Assembly: GCF_011044175.1 (NCBI RefSeq) | Contig: NZ_CP049057.1 | Span: 2,805,501-2,869,500, forward strand | Reading direction: 5' to 3' | DNA: 64,000 nucleotides | From: Rasiella rasia | GTDB lineage: Bacteria > Bacteroidota > Bacteroidia > Flavobacteriales > Flavobacteriaceae | In this document: in pieces, positions 16,763 through 26,400 of the stretch | Layout of the letters: every line of letters starts with the position of its first letter | Numbering within the stretch: the stretch's first letter is position 1 | Translations under genes and position numbers: made by a program | Notes under the pieces: model-generated | Database searches by the model: none | Seen by the model: the letters and a program-made list of their open reading frames with translations, nothing else | What the model was told of the DNA's origin: nothing

Positions 16763-17923
16763 TTAACTATCACTTATTACTTTAATCATCTTTTTAACTT
16801 CCCCAGCAACTGCTCTGGCTTTGTCAATATCTTTGTCTACAATAGTTACGTGTCCCATTTTTCGGAAAGGCCGTGTCTCCTTTTTTCCATAGATATGTGG
16901 CGTTACGCCTTCCATAGCCATAATGGCTTCAATGTTTTTATAAACAACAGCTCCGGTGTAATTTTCATCACCCACAAGATTAACCATAATGCCACCCACT
17001 TTGCTATCGGTTTTCCCCAATGGCAAGTCTAAAATGGCTCGGAGGTGCTGCTCAAACTGATTGGTATAACTAGCTTCAATACTATAGTGCCCACTGTTAT
17101 GCGGTCTTGGAGCAACTTCGTTCACAAGAATATCATCTTCTTCGGTCTGAAAGAGCTCTACAGCTAGCAGTCCAACATGTTCAAATGCTTCGGAAACTTT
17201 AGTGGCCACAGCCCTAGCTTTTGCAGTAACCAAATCATCGATTCGAGCTGGGCAAATTACATATTCTACTTGGTTGGCTTCTGGGTGAAACTCCATTTCT
17301 ACAACTGGGTATGTTTTTACCTCGCCCGAAACACTTCGAGCTACAATTACAGCAAGCTCATTTTTAAATGGCACTAATTTTTCAGCAATACAACTACCTG
17401 CTGCCAAAGGAATCATATCTTCTTCAGTTCTAATTACCGAAACTCCTTTGCCATCGTATCCGCCTGTACAGCTTTTCCATACAAAAGGAAGGCTTAACTT
17501 TTTTCGTACGATAGCTTCGGTAAGCTCCATCTTAGTTTCAAAGACGAGAAATGGTGCGGTGGGTATGTTATGTTGTTTGTAAAATTGTTTTTGTACACCC
17601 TTATCCTGAATGTTTCGCAATGTTTTAGAAGACGGATACACCTTTTTTCCTTCTGCCTCTAAGGCTTCTAACGCTTTTACGTTTACACTTTCGATTTCAA
17701 AAGTTAATACGTCTACCTTTTTTCCGAAGGCATATACCGTGTCATAATCTAGTAAGTCGCCTTGTTCAAACACATCGCAGGAGATGCGGCAAGGGGCTTC
17801 TGTACTAGGATCAAGAACGTGCGTGGTAATGTCAAATTTGCGTGTTTCATAGAGCATCATTTTGCCCAATTGGCCGCCGCCTAAAATTCCGAGTGTGAAT
17901 TTTGAAGAAAAATAATTTGCCAT
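16763..17923 (-). CDS. purK: 5-(carboxyamino)imidazole ribonucleotide synthase
   Basis: ATP-grasp enzyme that carboxylates AIR with bicarbonate and ATP to N5-CAIR, the substrate of PurE. The N-terminal LGILGGGQLGKMM, the central ATP-grasp segment PFVWKSCTGGYDGKGV and LVNEVAPRPHNSGHYSIEA are diagnostic. The start MANYFSSKFTLG (17923, 386 residues) is preferred over an ATG five codons upstream (17938), because a perfect -7 promoter box at 17935-17928 lies inside that extension and ends four bases before the chosen ATG. Confidence 0.96.
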   Translation of the reverse strand: MANYFSSKFTLGILGGGQLGKMMLYETRKFDITTHVLDPSTEAPCRISCDVFEQGDLLDYDTVYAFGKKVDVLTFEIESVNVKALEALEAEGKKVYPSSKTLRNIQDKGVQKQFYKQHNIPTAPFLVFETKMELTEAIVRKKLSLPFVWKSCTGGYDGKGVSVIRTEEDMIPLAAGSCIAEKLVPFKNELAVIVARSVSGEVKTYPVVEMEFHPEANQVEYVICPARIDDLVTAKARAVATKVSEAFEHVGLLAVELFQTEEDDILVNEVAPRPHNSGHYSIEASYTNQFEQHLRAILDLPLGKTDSKVGGIMVNLVGDENYTGAVVYKNIEAIMAMEGVTPHIYGKKETRPFRKMGHVTIVDKDIDKARAVAGEVKKMIKVISDS

Positions 17924-17927
17924 AGCA

Positions 17928-17935
17928 CAAAGGTA
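17928..17935 (-). promoter_or_regulatory. Predicted -7 box of purK, adjacent to the start codon
   Basis: TACCTTTG on the minus strand matches TAnnTTTG, with four bases (TGCT) to the purK ATG. Transcription would begin at or within a base or two of the A of ATG. Confidence 0.6.
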
Positions 17936-18015
17936 CAAAGATGAAGTGAAATTGAATTCGAAATATGAACAATCTAAATCATGGCGAATACAAAAGACAT
18001 TCCCTTTAAAAACGG

Positions 18016-18023
18016 TATCTTTG
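18016..18023 (+). promoter_or_regulatory. Predicted -7 box upstream of adk
   Basis: TATCTTTG, a perfect match to TAnnTTTG, 109 bases before the favoured adk ATG (37 before the alternative at 18061). It is the only good promoter in the divergent gap between purK and adk. Confidence 0.5.
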
Positions 18024-18132
18024 CGGCGTATTAAAAAACAACCTTGTAATTCTAATTTCTATGATTAATTGGATGCGAAATTTCTTTGGAAAGAATCACA
18101 AGGAAAAAATAAAAAATAACAGTTTACAACGT

Positions 18133-18705
18133 ATGAAAAACATTGTACTATTTGGCCCTCCAGGTGCAGGGAAAGGAACACAAGCCGAGGTTTTAAAAGA
18201 GAAATATCAGTTAGTTCATATTTCTACTGGAGATGTGTTCCGATTTAACATTAAGAACCAAACCGAGCTAGGAATGATGGCTAAAGACTTTATGGATAAA
18301 GGACACTTGGTGCCCGATACTGTTACCATAAATATGCTTAATGCTGAGGTTGACAAAAACCCAGATGCAAATGGTTTTATTTTTGATGGGTTTCCGAGAA
18401 CGGCCGCTCAAGCAGAAGCATTAGCCAATTTAATGAAGGAAAAGAATAGCCAAATTAATGCAATGGTGGCGTTAGAAGTAGATGACGAAGTTTTGGTGGG
18501 CAGATTGTTGGAAAGAGGAAAATCTAGCGGTAGAGCAGACGACGCCAACGAGGCGGTAATTAGAGAGCGTATCGCCGAATATTACAGAAAAACAGATATT
18601 CTAAAAGAATTTTATCAAGCCGACAATAAATACCATGGAGTAAATGGTGTGGGTAGTGTGGCCGAAATTACAGCGCGATTAAGCGAGGTAATAGATACAT
18701 TGTAA
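18133..18705 (+). CDS. adk: Adenylate kinase
   Basis: Interconverts ATP plus AMP with two ADP. The P-loop FGPPGAGKGTQ is at residues 6-16, the AMP-binding segment is ISTGDVFR, DGFPRT is the conserved Walker B region, and LLERGKSSGRADDANEAVIRERI is the short LID. There is no zinc-finger LID. The start MKNIVLFGPPGAGKG gives 190 residues, the standard short form. An ATG at 18061 would add 24 basic residues not usual for the family. It is followed by obgE after 90 bp. Confidence 0.96.
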   Translation: MKNIVLFGPPGAGKGTQAEVLKEKYQLVHISTGDVFRFNIKNQTELGMMAKDFMDKGHLVPDTVTINMLNAEVDKNPDANGFIFDGFPRTAAQAEALANLMKEKNSQINAMVALEVDDEVLVGRLLERGKSSGRADDANEAVIRERIAEYYRKTDILKEFYQADNKYHGVNGVGSVAEITARLSEVIDTL

Positions 18706-18774
18706 TTGAGAATTAGGTAAGGTGCTGCAACTGCACCATGGCCCAACTATTTTTTTAAGCTACTAAAAAGATTT

Positions 18775-18786
18775 CCGCAAGTGCGG
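18775..18786. repeat. Small GC hairpin between adk and obgE
   Basis: CCGC-AAGT-GCGG, ten bases before the obgE start. It resembles the CCCGC/GCGGG palindrome at 31047-31060; it may be a short dispersed hairpin or a weak attenuator. Confidence 0.35.
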
Positions 18787-18795
18787 GAAATAAAT

Positions 18796-19812
18796 ATGAC
18801 TGAAGGCAATTTTGTAGATTACGTTAAAATTCATGTAGAGTCTGGTAAAGGCGGGCAAGGAAGTGCGCATTTGCGACGTGAAAAATACATTCCGAAGGGA
18901 GGTCCCGATGGAGGTGACGGCGGACGTGGAGGTCATATTATCTTAAAGGCCAATGATAGCATGTGGACTCTACACCACCTAAAATTTAAACGTCACTATC
19001 GTGCGGGGCATGGTGCTTCTGGAGGTAAACAAACCAGTACCGGAGCAGATGGAGAAGATGTGTATATTGAAGTGCCACTTGGTACGGTAGTAAAAAATAC
19101 CGATACAGACGAAACACTCGTAGAGTTAATGGAGCACGGCGATGAACTTATCATCGCTACAGGAGGTAAAGGAGGTCGAGGTAATAACCATTTTAAATCG
19201 TCTACCAATCAAACTCCTCGGTATGCGCAACCGGGTATGGATGGGGAAGAAGGTAATTTTACCCTCGAAATGAAAGTGCTTGCAGATGTTGGGCTCGTTG
19301 GTTTCCCAAATGCGGGTAAATCTACGTTGCTTTCTGTAGTGACCGCAGCAAAACCTAAAATCGCGAATTACGAATTTACTACCCTAAAACCAAACTTAGG
19401 GATTGTAGAATACCGTGATCACAAGACATTTGTGATGGCCGATATCCCAGGAATTATTGAAGGAGCCGCAGAGGGGCGTGGTCTGGGGCATTATTTTTTA
19501 CGCCACATAGAGCGTAACTCTACCTTGTTGTTTTTGATACCTGCCGATGCAGACAATATCAAGCGGCAATACGAAATTCTATTAGACGAACTACGGCGCT
19601 ACAATCCAGAATTGTTAGACAAAAATAGACTGGTTGCTATCTCCAAAAGTGATATGTTGGATGAAGAGCTGAAGGCAGAAATGAAGGCCGAACTTGACAA
19701 AGATTTTAAAGGAGTTCCTTATTTATTTTTCTCTGCCATGGCGCAACAAGGGCTTAAGGAATTAAAAGATACCCTTTGGAAAATGATGAATGAGACTTCT
19801 GTGCAGGAATAA
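18796..19812 (+). CDS. obgE: GTPase Obg/CgtA
   Basis: Ribosome-associated GTPase used in 50S assembly and stress control. The N-terminal glycine-rich OBG fold ([28 protein letters not shown]) covers about residues 1-158. The G domain follows with [12 protein letters not shown] (G1), FTTLKPNLG (G2), DIPGIIEGA (G3) and SKSD (G4). At 338 residues it lacks the variable C-terminal extension of some relatives. The start is set at ATG 18796 ([11 protein letters not shown]); a GTG at 18781 lies inside the small hairpin. Confidence 0.97.
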   Translation: MTEGNFVDYVKIHVESGKGGQGSAHLRREKYIPKGGPDGGDGGRGGHIILKANDSMWTLHHLKFKRHYRAGHGASGGKQTSTGADGEDVYIEVPLGTVVKNTDTDETLVELMEHGDELIIATGGKGGRGNNHFKSSTNQTPRYAQPGMDGEEGNFTLEMKVLADVGLVGFPNAGKSTLLSVVTAAKPKIANYEFTTLKPNLGIVEYRDHKTFVMADIPGIIEGAAEGRGLGHYFLRHIERNSTLLFLIPADADNIKRQYEILLDELRRYNPELLDKNRLVAISKSDMLDEELKAEMKAELDKDFKGVPYLFFSAMAQQGLKELKDTLWKMMNETSVQE

Positions 19813-19996
19813 GCAAACCCGTTACTTCGAGTGCTTTCACAAAACGCCAAAGAGTGATTTGTACAAGTGTATCGAGAAGTTTTAGTATTTCTAAAGTCCT
19901 TACGCTTCTCTGCTTCCAAAATAATTTACTGCTAAATACGTTCTGCAATTTTTTGTAAGATTTTTTATTTCTGTATTTTACTGAAAATTCTATTTC

Positions 19997-20818
19997 ATGA
20001 AAAAACGGATACTTACCATTCCACTTTTACTTTTTACGGTTTTAGGATTTGGGCAATGTCCTGCAAATATCGTTGGTTTTGGTTCGCAAGAAGATTTAAT
20101 AGATTTCGCAAGTCAATATCCAAATTGTGAATTTGCTTATACCTTTATATTTGCAGGTAACGAAATCACCGATTTTTCACCTTTGTCCTATATTGATCGG
20201 GTAAATCATGTTGAATTTAGAGATATTCAGACCATTACTAATTTTGAAACCTTTGATATTACTATCACCAGTTCTTTGGCTGTAAAAAATTGTAATTTTA
20301 TTACAAATTTGTCTGGCCTCAACCTCGATTCGGATAATTTAAACTTTTTATGGGTTTGGCTTAGACAAAATGACCAATTGAATAGCTTGAATGGTATTAA
20401 TACCGATATTACCATTGATACAGAGGTACGCATAATTGACAACCCAAATCTGCCTTTTTGTGCTATTCAACCTTTTTGTGAGGCTATAGCCAACCCAGAT
20501 GTAGAGGTGTTTATTTATGGCAATGCATCTGGATGTGAGTCGGTTGCCGAAGTTGCTGCGGCTTGCGAACTGTCTATAACAGAATCTTCTTTGTCTGCCA
20601 GCGTACATATTTACCCAAATCCAGCAGGCGAAAAACTGTATATATTATTAGATAGTTTTGTACATTTTGAATTTGCTGAAGTGTATTCGGTAAGTGGTCA
20701 GAAACTGATGCAAACGAAAGCTACACACATCAATATAAGCAATCTAAGTGCTGGAATATACTTTGTGAAAGTAATTTCGGAAGAGGGCAGTATTACAAAG
20801 AAAATTATAAAAAAATAG
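19997..20818 (+). CDS. Secreted leucine-rich/receptor-L-like protein with T9SS tail
   Basis: A 273-residue exported protein. The signal peptide ends at LGFGQ (residue 20). The body (about 30-190) has irregular leucine-rich strands (ITDFSPLSYI, FITNLSGLNL, LNSLNGINT) that end in a Cys-containing cap (LPFCAIQPFCEAI). The C-terminal 80 residues begin IYPNPAGEKLYI and end SAGIYFVKVISEEG..KIIKK, a type A T9SS sorting domain. It is the shorter member of a tandem pair with the gene 8 bp downstream. Binding partner unknown. Confidence 0.82.
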   Translation: MKKRILTIPLLLFTVLGFGQCPANIVGFGSQEDLIDFASQYPNCEFAYTFIFAGNEITDFSPLSYIDRVNHVEFRDIQTITNFETFDITITSSLAVKNCNFITNLSGLNLDSDNLNFLWVWLRQNDQLNSLNGINTDITIDTEVRIIDNPNLPFCAIQPFCEAIANPDVEVFIYGNASGCESVAEVAAACELSITESSLSASVHIYPNPAGEKLYILLDSFVHFEFAEVYSVSGQKLMQTKATHINISNLSAGIYFVKVISEEGSITKKIIKK

Positions 20819-20825
20819 ACACAGA

Positions 20826-22526
20826 ATGAAACAAAACATAGTCACTATAATAGTCTTACTTTCAACATTTATTGGATTTGGGCAGTGTCCTGCTGGCGAT
20901 ATTGAATTATTTTCTCAGGCTCAAGTCGATAGCTTTGCAATAGACTACCCAAATTGCTCAGAATTAAATGGAAATCTTAATGTAGGTAGTTCGAGTGTAA
21001 CAAATCTAGATGGTTTAAGTGTTATTGAAAGTTCTAGCGGAACGATTGAGATTTATGGTACAAATGTAACTTCGCTTCAGGGACTGCATAATTTAATTAC
21101 AGTTGTAGATTTGGATATTCAGCAAAATACTCTCTTAGAAAGTTTTGAGGCTCTAAACCAACTAGAATCGATTACCAATGGGTTACACATTAGAGCAAAT
21201 ACACTCATTGAAAATTTTATTGGCTTTGAAAATCTGACGGAGATAGGATATATTTCTATTGATAGCAGTAATATCATAAACTTTCAAGGCATTAATCCCA
21301 TGTTAGAGAGTATAGGTAATTCAAATGGACCTTTGTCTGGTCTAAGTATTACGCAATGTGAATCACTTACTTCTTTTAGCGGTCTAGAAAATATTGAGCA
21401 TATTTATGGCTTTTTATACACTTGGAGTACTGGTATTAGTAATTTTCAAGGTTTAGATAACCTGAAGGAAGTTCAAGGAGTATTTTCCGTAATTGGGCAT
21501 AATCCTTTAATTGATTTTTCTGGGTTAGAGCAGTTAGAAACTATTGGAGGCTTTTACTTATTGGCAAATGCTAATTTAGAATCTTTAAATGGATTGGAAA
21601 ATTTGAGTACCGCTAATGGGCTATTTGACATAAGAAATAATTATCTAATTACATCACTGTCTCCTCTAAACGGTATTGAAAATGCTAATTTTTCAGAAGT
21701 TGTTATTCAAGGGAATTCTGAGCTTTCAACCTGCGATATCATCTCAATCTGCCAGCATCTTGAAATTCCAAGTTCCATGACTACAATAGATAGCAATGCC
21801 GCAGGCTGTAATTCAATTGCCGAAGTCGAGATAGAATGTGAGATTGTAGACATCCCCGACACCAACTTCCTAAATGCTTTACTAAACTACACGCCCGCAA
21901 TAGACACCAATGGTGACGATGCCATACAATTTGACGAAGCCGAAGCCTTTACAGCAACCTTGGATGTTGCTAACGAAACGATTTTCGATTTTACGGGACT
22001 AGAAGCGTTTGTAAATATTTCAGGATTTACTGGCGGCGGAAATTTTATGAATTCCCTATCGCTAAAAGCCAATACACAACTTAAAAGTGTAGATTTTTCA
22101 GAAAGTCCAGATCTTGAAACGGTAAACTTGAAAAATGGGAATAACACAAGTGTTACTTCGTTTAATGGAAGTTTGTGCCCGAGTCTTCAATTTGTTTGTG
22201 TAGACAACGTAGCTTTTGCCGAAGCCAACTTTACCAACATAGATTCGCAGGTTCAGTTTGTAGACGATTGCGAGTTTCTGGCAGTGCCAACTTATAATCT
22301 TGAGGAAGCCATTACCCTTTTTCCTAACCCTGTTTTGGACGTTCTAACGATTTCCGTAGAAGGAAATTTCAGCTACACGAAAAGCGAAATCTATTCAGTT
22401 TCTGGACAGCAATTAAAAGAGACACCAGGAAGACAGATAGACATGAGTGACCTTAGTGCAGGAATTTATTTTGTGAAAGTAATTTCTGAAGAGGGCAGCA
22501 TTACTAAGAAAATTGTTAAACAATAA
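20826..22526 (+). CDS. Secreted mosaic leucine-rich protein with T9SS tail
   Basis: A 566-residue paralogue of the preceding gene. The signal peptide ends at IGFGQ. Residues 25-335 are receptor-L-domain-like leucine-rich strands (VTSLQGLHNL, SFSGLENIEHI, SLNGLENLS) closed by a Cys-rich cap like that of the neighbour. A second module begins at IPDTNFLNALLN (about 342) with NGDDAIQFDEAEA, a leucine-rich type often found in flavobacterial surface proteins. The T9SS tail starts at LFPNPVLDVL and ends in almost the same residues as the neighbour's tail (SAGIYFVKVISEEGSITKK). It appears built by joining two repeat modules. Confidence 0.82.
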   Translation: MKQNIVTIIVLLSTFIGFGQCPAGDIELFSQAQVDSFAIDYPNCSELNGNLNVGSSSVTNLDGLSVIESSSGTIEIYGTNVTSLQGLHNLITVVDLDIQQNTLLESFEALNQLESITNGLHIRANTLIENFIGFENLTEIGYISIDSSNIINFQGINPMLESIGNSNGPLSGLSITQCESLTSFSGLENIEHIYGFLYTWSTGISNFQGLDNLKEVQGVFSVIGHNPLIDFSGLEQLETIGGFYLLANANLESLNGLENLSTANGLFDIRNNYLITSLSPLNGIENANFSEVVIQGNSELSTCDIISICQHLEIPSSMTTIDSNAAGCNSIAEVEIECEIVDIPDTNFLNALLNYTPAIDTNGDDAIQFDEAEAFTATLDVANETIFDFTGLEAFVNISGFTGGGNFMNSLSLKANTQLKSVDFSESPDLETVNLKNGNNTSVTSFNGSLCPSLQFVCVDNVAFAEANFTNIDSQVQFVDDCEFLAVPTYNLEEAITLFPNPVLDVLTISVEGNFSYTKSEIYSVSGQQLKETPGRQIDMSDLSAGIYFVKVISEEGSITKKIVKQ

Positions 22527-22580
22527 TAAACACGCAACCTTTCGGTATGTTTTTTGACTACCTTAGTGAAAACTGTTGCT

Positions 22581-23099
22581 ATGAAATATTTCCTTTTAAT
22601 CCTCGCGAGTAGTCTTCTCATTGCATGCGGTACTTCGGTAGGCATAGACTTCGATAAAGAAACCAATTTTGATCAATACACAACCTATAATTTTTACCCG
22701 AGCCTAGACTCCGGACTCAGTGAATTAGACGATAAAAGAATTATAAAAGCGACTGATAGTTTATTGCAGCTACGCGGATTTATAAAATCTGAGAGTCCAC
22801 AGATATACGTTAATTTTTTTGCTTCGGAAAGCGTCTCTAATTCACGAAACACCATTGGAATTGGCATTGGTAGCGGTGGACGGAATGGTGGCGTTGGAGT
22901 AAGTGGCGGTATTCCTATTGGAGGACGCGTAGTAAATCAGCAACTTACATTAGACTTTATAGACGTGGCTAAAGATGATCTGGTATGGCAAGCTGTTGCA
23001 GACGCCGAATACAAAGAGAAGGCTTCACCGACTAAAAAAGACGCACATTATGATGAAGTAATTGCTAAAATTTTGAAGAAATACCCGCCCAAAAAATAA
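22581..23099 (+). CDS. DUF4136 lipoprotein
   Basis: A 172-residue lipoprotein: signal MKYFLLILASSLLIAC with lipid-attachment Cys16. The domain VGIDFDKETNFDQYTTYNF through DLVWQAVADAEYKE is the DUF4136 fold, of unknown function. It has a glycine-rich run (GIGIGSGGRNGGVGVSGG) at about residues 97-114. The start is ATG 22581; an upstream in-frame ATG would put nine residues before the lipoprotein signal. Its stop codon directly abuts the stop of the convergent membrane-protein gene (TAACTA). Confidence 0.85.
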   Translation: MKYFLLILASSLLIACGTSVGIDFDKETNFDQYTTYNFYPSLDSGLSELDDKRIIKATDSLLQLRGFIKSESPQIYVNFFASESVSNSRNTIGIGIGSGGRNGGVGVSGGIPIGGRVVNQQLTLDFIDVAKDDLVWQAVADAEYKEKASPTKKDAHYDEVIAKILKKYPPKK

Positions 23100-23474
23100 C
23101 TAGGTAGTCGATATTTTTTTTGCACAATTAAGTTCAGCATATGATATTAGTATTAATATGATGAACTCTACGATAAAATATACCCAGCCTAAAAGTTCTA
23201 TTGTTTTATAATGAATTGCCAAAAAAACAAGCGTAATTAAACAATATATTAGATTGCCTATCGCGATGGTGGTGAGGGCAGATTTTCTTCTTCGTTGTGC
23301 CCAAAAATAGGAGCCAAACGAGTGTATAGCCATCAATATTGCAATTACAGTAAGTATGTAAAGTGGATTACTGGGCATCCCAAAATACATTTGAAACTGC
23401 ATAAGCACGACCCCTAAAAAAAGTGCTGAAACAGTCGCGCCTATGCCGTCCAGTAAGAAGAGTTTATTACTCAT
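23100..23474 (-). CDS. Small four-helix membrane protein
   Basis: A 124-residue hydrophobic protein with four predicted helices (about 10-30, 38-57, 68-87, 93-113). Its ATG lies inside the end of the alpha-2-macroglobulin gene (8-bp overlap), so it is translated with it. I do not recognise a family. Coupling suggests a membrane partner or helper of the macroglobulin, but this is inference only. Confidence 0.65.
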   Translation of the reverse strand: MSNKLFLLDGIGATVSALFLGVVLMQFQMYFGMPSNPLYILTVIAILMAIHSFGSYFWAQRRRKSALTTIAIGNLIYCLITLVFLAIHYKTIELLGWVYFIVEFIILILISYAELNCAKKISTT

Positions 23475-26400
23475 TGTTTTCTACATTAATTCGAACCCCT
23501 TCACTATGGCTGCTAAACTCTGGTGCGTACATGCTTTGTATGGTAGTAATGCCATTGCTAAAGGTACCTGCATTGTTCACACGCAGGTCATATTCGAAAA
23601 CATAGATACCTTTTCGTAGGGTGTCAAAAAAGAAATTGGTGCTTGCATCTTTTGTAGCTTGATAATACCCTAAACCATCTTGCCATTTAAAGGTAGATAT
23701 TACATCGATAGGCTCTAATCCTGCAGCGCGCATATCTTTCATGTGTACAAAATCCATTTCACGATCGGCACGCAATTCTATACGTACTCTAACTAAATCT
23801 CCCACCTTTAGGTTTGTGTTTTCTGTAATGGCAGAAAGTTTCTCACCTGTAGCAGTGTTCTTTTTTAAGAACAATTTCTTCTGTAACTGTAAAGGTGTTT
23901 CGGCACTCGTAATTTTATCTAAATCTTCAAAATACTGCCAATACAGTCCGCCCCATGCAATACCTTTGCCTTTTTTCTGCATAGTAACGGTTGCCTGATT
24001 TTCTGATATTTCCGAAGAATTCCAGCTTGTTTTAAAATACCCGGTTCCGGCTTCAACTTTTACATTGTCAAGTTTAGAAGGATCTACCACTTCATTGCCT
24101 ACGGTCACTTGCACTGCTTCGGTTACAGACAACCAATCGGTGCCTTGTAACAACAGCGCGTAGACAGCTTCGGTAGTGGCTTTGGTGGTGCTCCATTGGT
24201 TGGTTTGTTTGTTTTTGAGCAACCAAACTTTAAGGTTGTCTATAGTCTCAATATCGTTGTCTATTTCTGAAAATACTTCTATCATGAGCGCTTGAGTTTC
24301 TACAGGTGCCTGATACCAGTACCAAGAGGGTGTGTTGCTTTTCCAGTACATGCCCAGTTCTTCACTCGTAATACTGTTTTCCTTAAGTGCTTTCGTGATT
24401 TTGCCCGCAGCCGAAGTCTTACCATTTCTATGGAGTACTAGCGCAATCATGCCCTTAGAATAAAGGTTTCTTACGTTCCAATACGTCTGCATCTGTCCTA
24501 AATAATAATTGCTTATTTCTTCAACCTTCTTGCTTTTTTTAATATCTGGAAAGAAACTACGCATGTATAAATATTGTGTTTGCATTCTGCTTAAATGGTC
24601 TGCTGAATAATCTGGCTCTTTAGTGTATTTTGAGAGTTCTTTGTATTCTTTTACAAATTCGTCATCCAGATATTGTACCGCTTTTTTAATCATTTGCTGG
24701 GTATTATTCTCTCCAGCGGTTACCCCTAATTTGTCTAAATGGCCAAATCCGGTAGCGATATGTTGGGTGATATAGCGACTTTCGTAGCCTCCGTTAAACC
24801 AAGGCCAAGCACCAGAGCCCATTTGGCTATCTCGCAACTTACTTACAGCCTCTTCTTGTTTGCGCTGCATTAAATTGAGATCAAAGAGCAAGGCGATACG
24901 TTTTTTCTGTTCCGTTTCACTCTGTGCATCTCGTAACCAAGGTGTTTCCTGAATAAGCAACATTTTTAGTTCTTCGTTCTTTTCTAAATTGCTTATCAGC
25001 GCATCACTAGTGGCCCATTGGTCAAACACCGCTTTAATTCGCGGGTTGCTGTTAGCTATATGCGAAGCCAAAGTGTTGGCATAGTATCGCGCAAAAGTCT
25101 GTTCATTACACTCGTACGGATATTCCATTAAATAAGGGAGTGCCTGTACCGCATACCAAGCAGGGTTAGATGTTACCTCTAACGTTAGTTTGTGATGTTG
25201 CAAGGTTGTAGACCCATTATTTTTCATTTTATCTAGGGTGAATGTTTTAGTCTGATTAGAACGAACCCACATAGGTAGCGTTTCGGTAACCAACATTCTA
25301 TTCGATAAAACAGGTAGTGTATTTTGCTCTCCATCGCTAAAGGTGTTTGTTTTAGCAATCACCGTATATTCAACCGCCTGAACGGTAGACGGAATTTCTA
25401 GTCGCCAGGACACTTGTGTATTGTTTTTCTTTTCTACGGAAAATTCCTGTATTGCATTCGTGTTCGCTAAAGCCACATCAACATCCTTTCCTGTTACAGC
25501 ATCTTTTAATTGAAGCACTGCTTGTCCGGTTAAGTTGGTGTCGCTTAGATTTGAAATCTTACTGCTTATAATAATTTCGTCACCTTCTCTCAAGAATCTG
25601 GGAGCATTGGGTACCACCATTAATTCTTTTTGGGTGACCGTTTCAAATGTGGATACTTTTGTATTTAAATCTTTAGTATGCGCCAATAATTGAAGTTTCC
25701 AACGGGTTAATGCCTCGGGCGTGGTAAAGTTAAACGAGATGTTTCCGTCGGCATCAGTTCGCAATTGTGGGAAAAAGAACGCTGTTTCTTGTAGGTTTTT
25801 TCTAATTTTTACCGCAGAAAAATCGGTTGCTACTGCCAGCGAGTCTTGTTCACGAGTATTCGAAACACCAGGTAAATCTTCTAATACTTCTTCCATAGCT
25901 TCGTCTGCCATAGGTTCGCCTGGAGTAGCTTCAGCTTCTAAGGTGCTTACTGCATAGCCCAATGCTTTTTTCTCTCTTGGAGCGCCATAACCGGTAACTA
26001 CCACCTCGCCATCTCGTACATTCAGTTTATTACTCACGGCTCTTCGGTATTTGTTGTATTCCCAAGATTGACCCGTAATGCTAAACCCAAACCACTTAAA
26101 TTGGTCAAATTGCTGCACTTTATTGGTTGTTGTTTTTCTGGAATCAAATTGTAAATACATCGCCCGATTGCCAAAACTTTGGTTTGCTTCGGGGCTACCC
26201 CAAGTACGATATAGTAATGATGGTTGCGGATTAAATCTCCATGCGTGTGGTGCAAATTGATCTAGGGAAACATCGTACATGCTAGCCAATAACTCGGCAG
26301 ATACCTGCTCTCCGTTAGGGCCTTTTATGGTGAAACTCCACGTTTCTGGCACTCCAGGTTCTAGTTTATCTCGAAACGTTTTAGTTTCAATACTTAGCTC

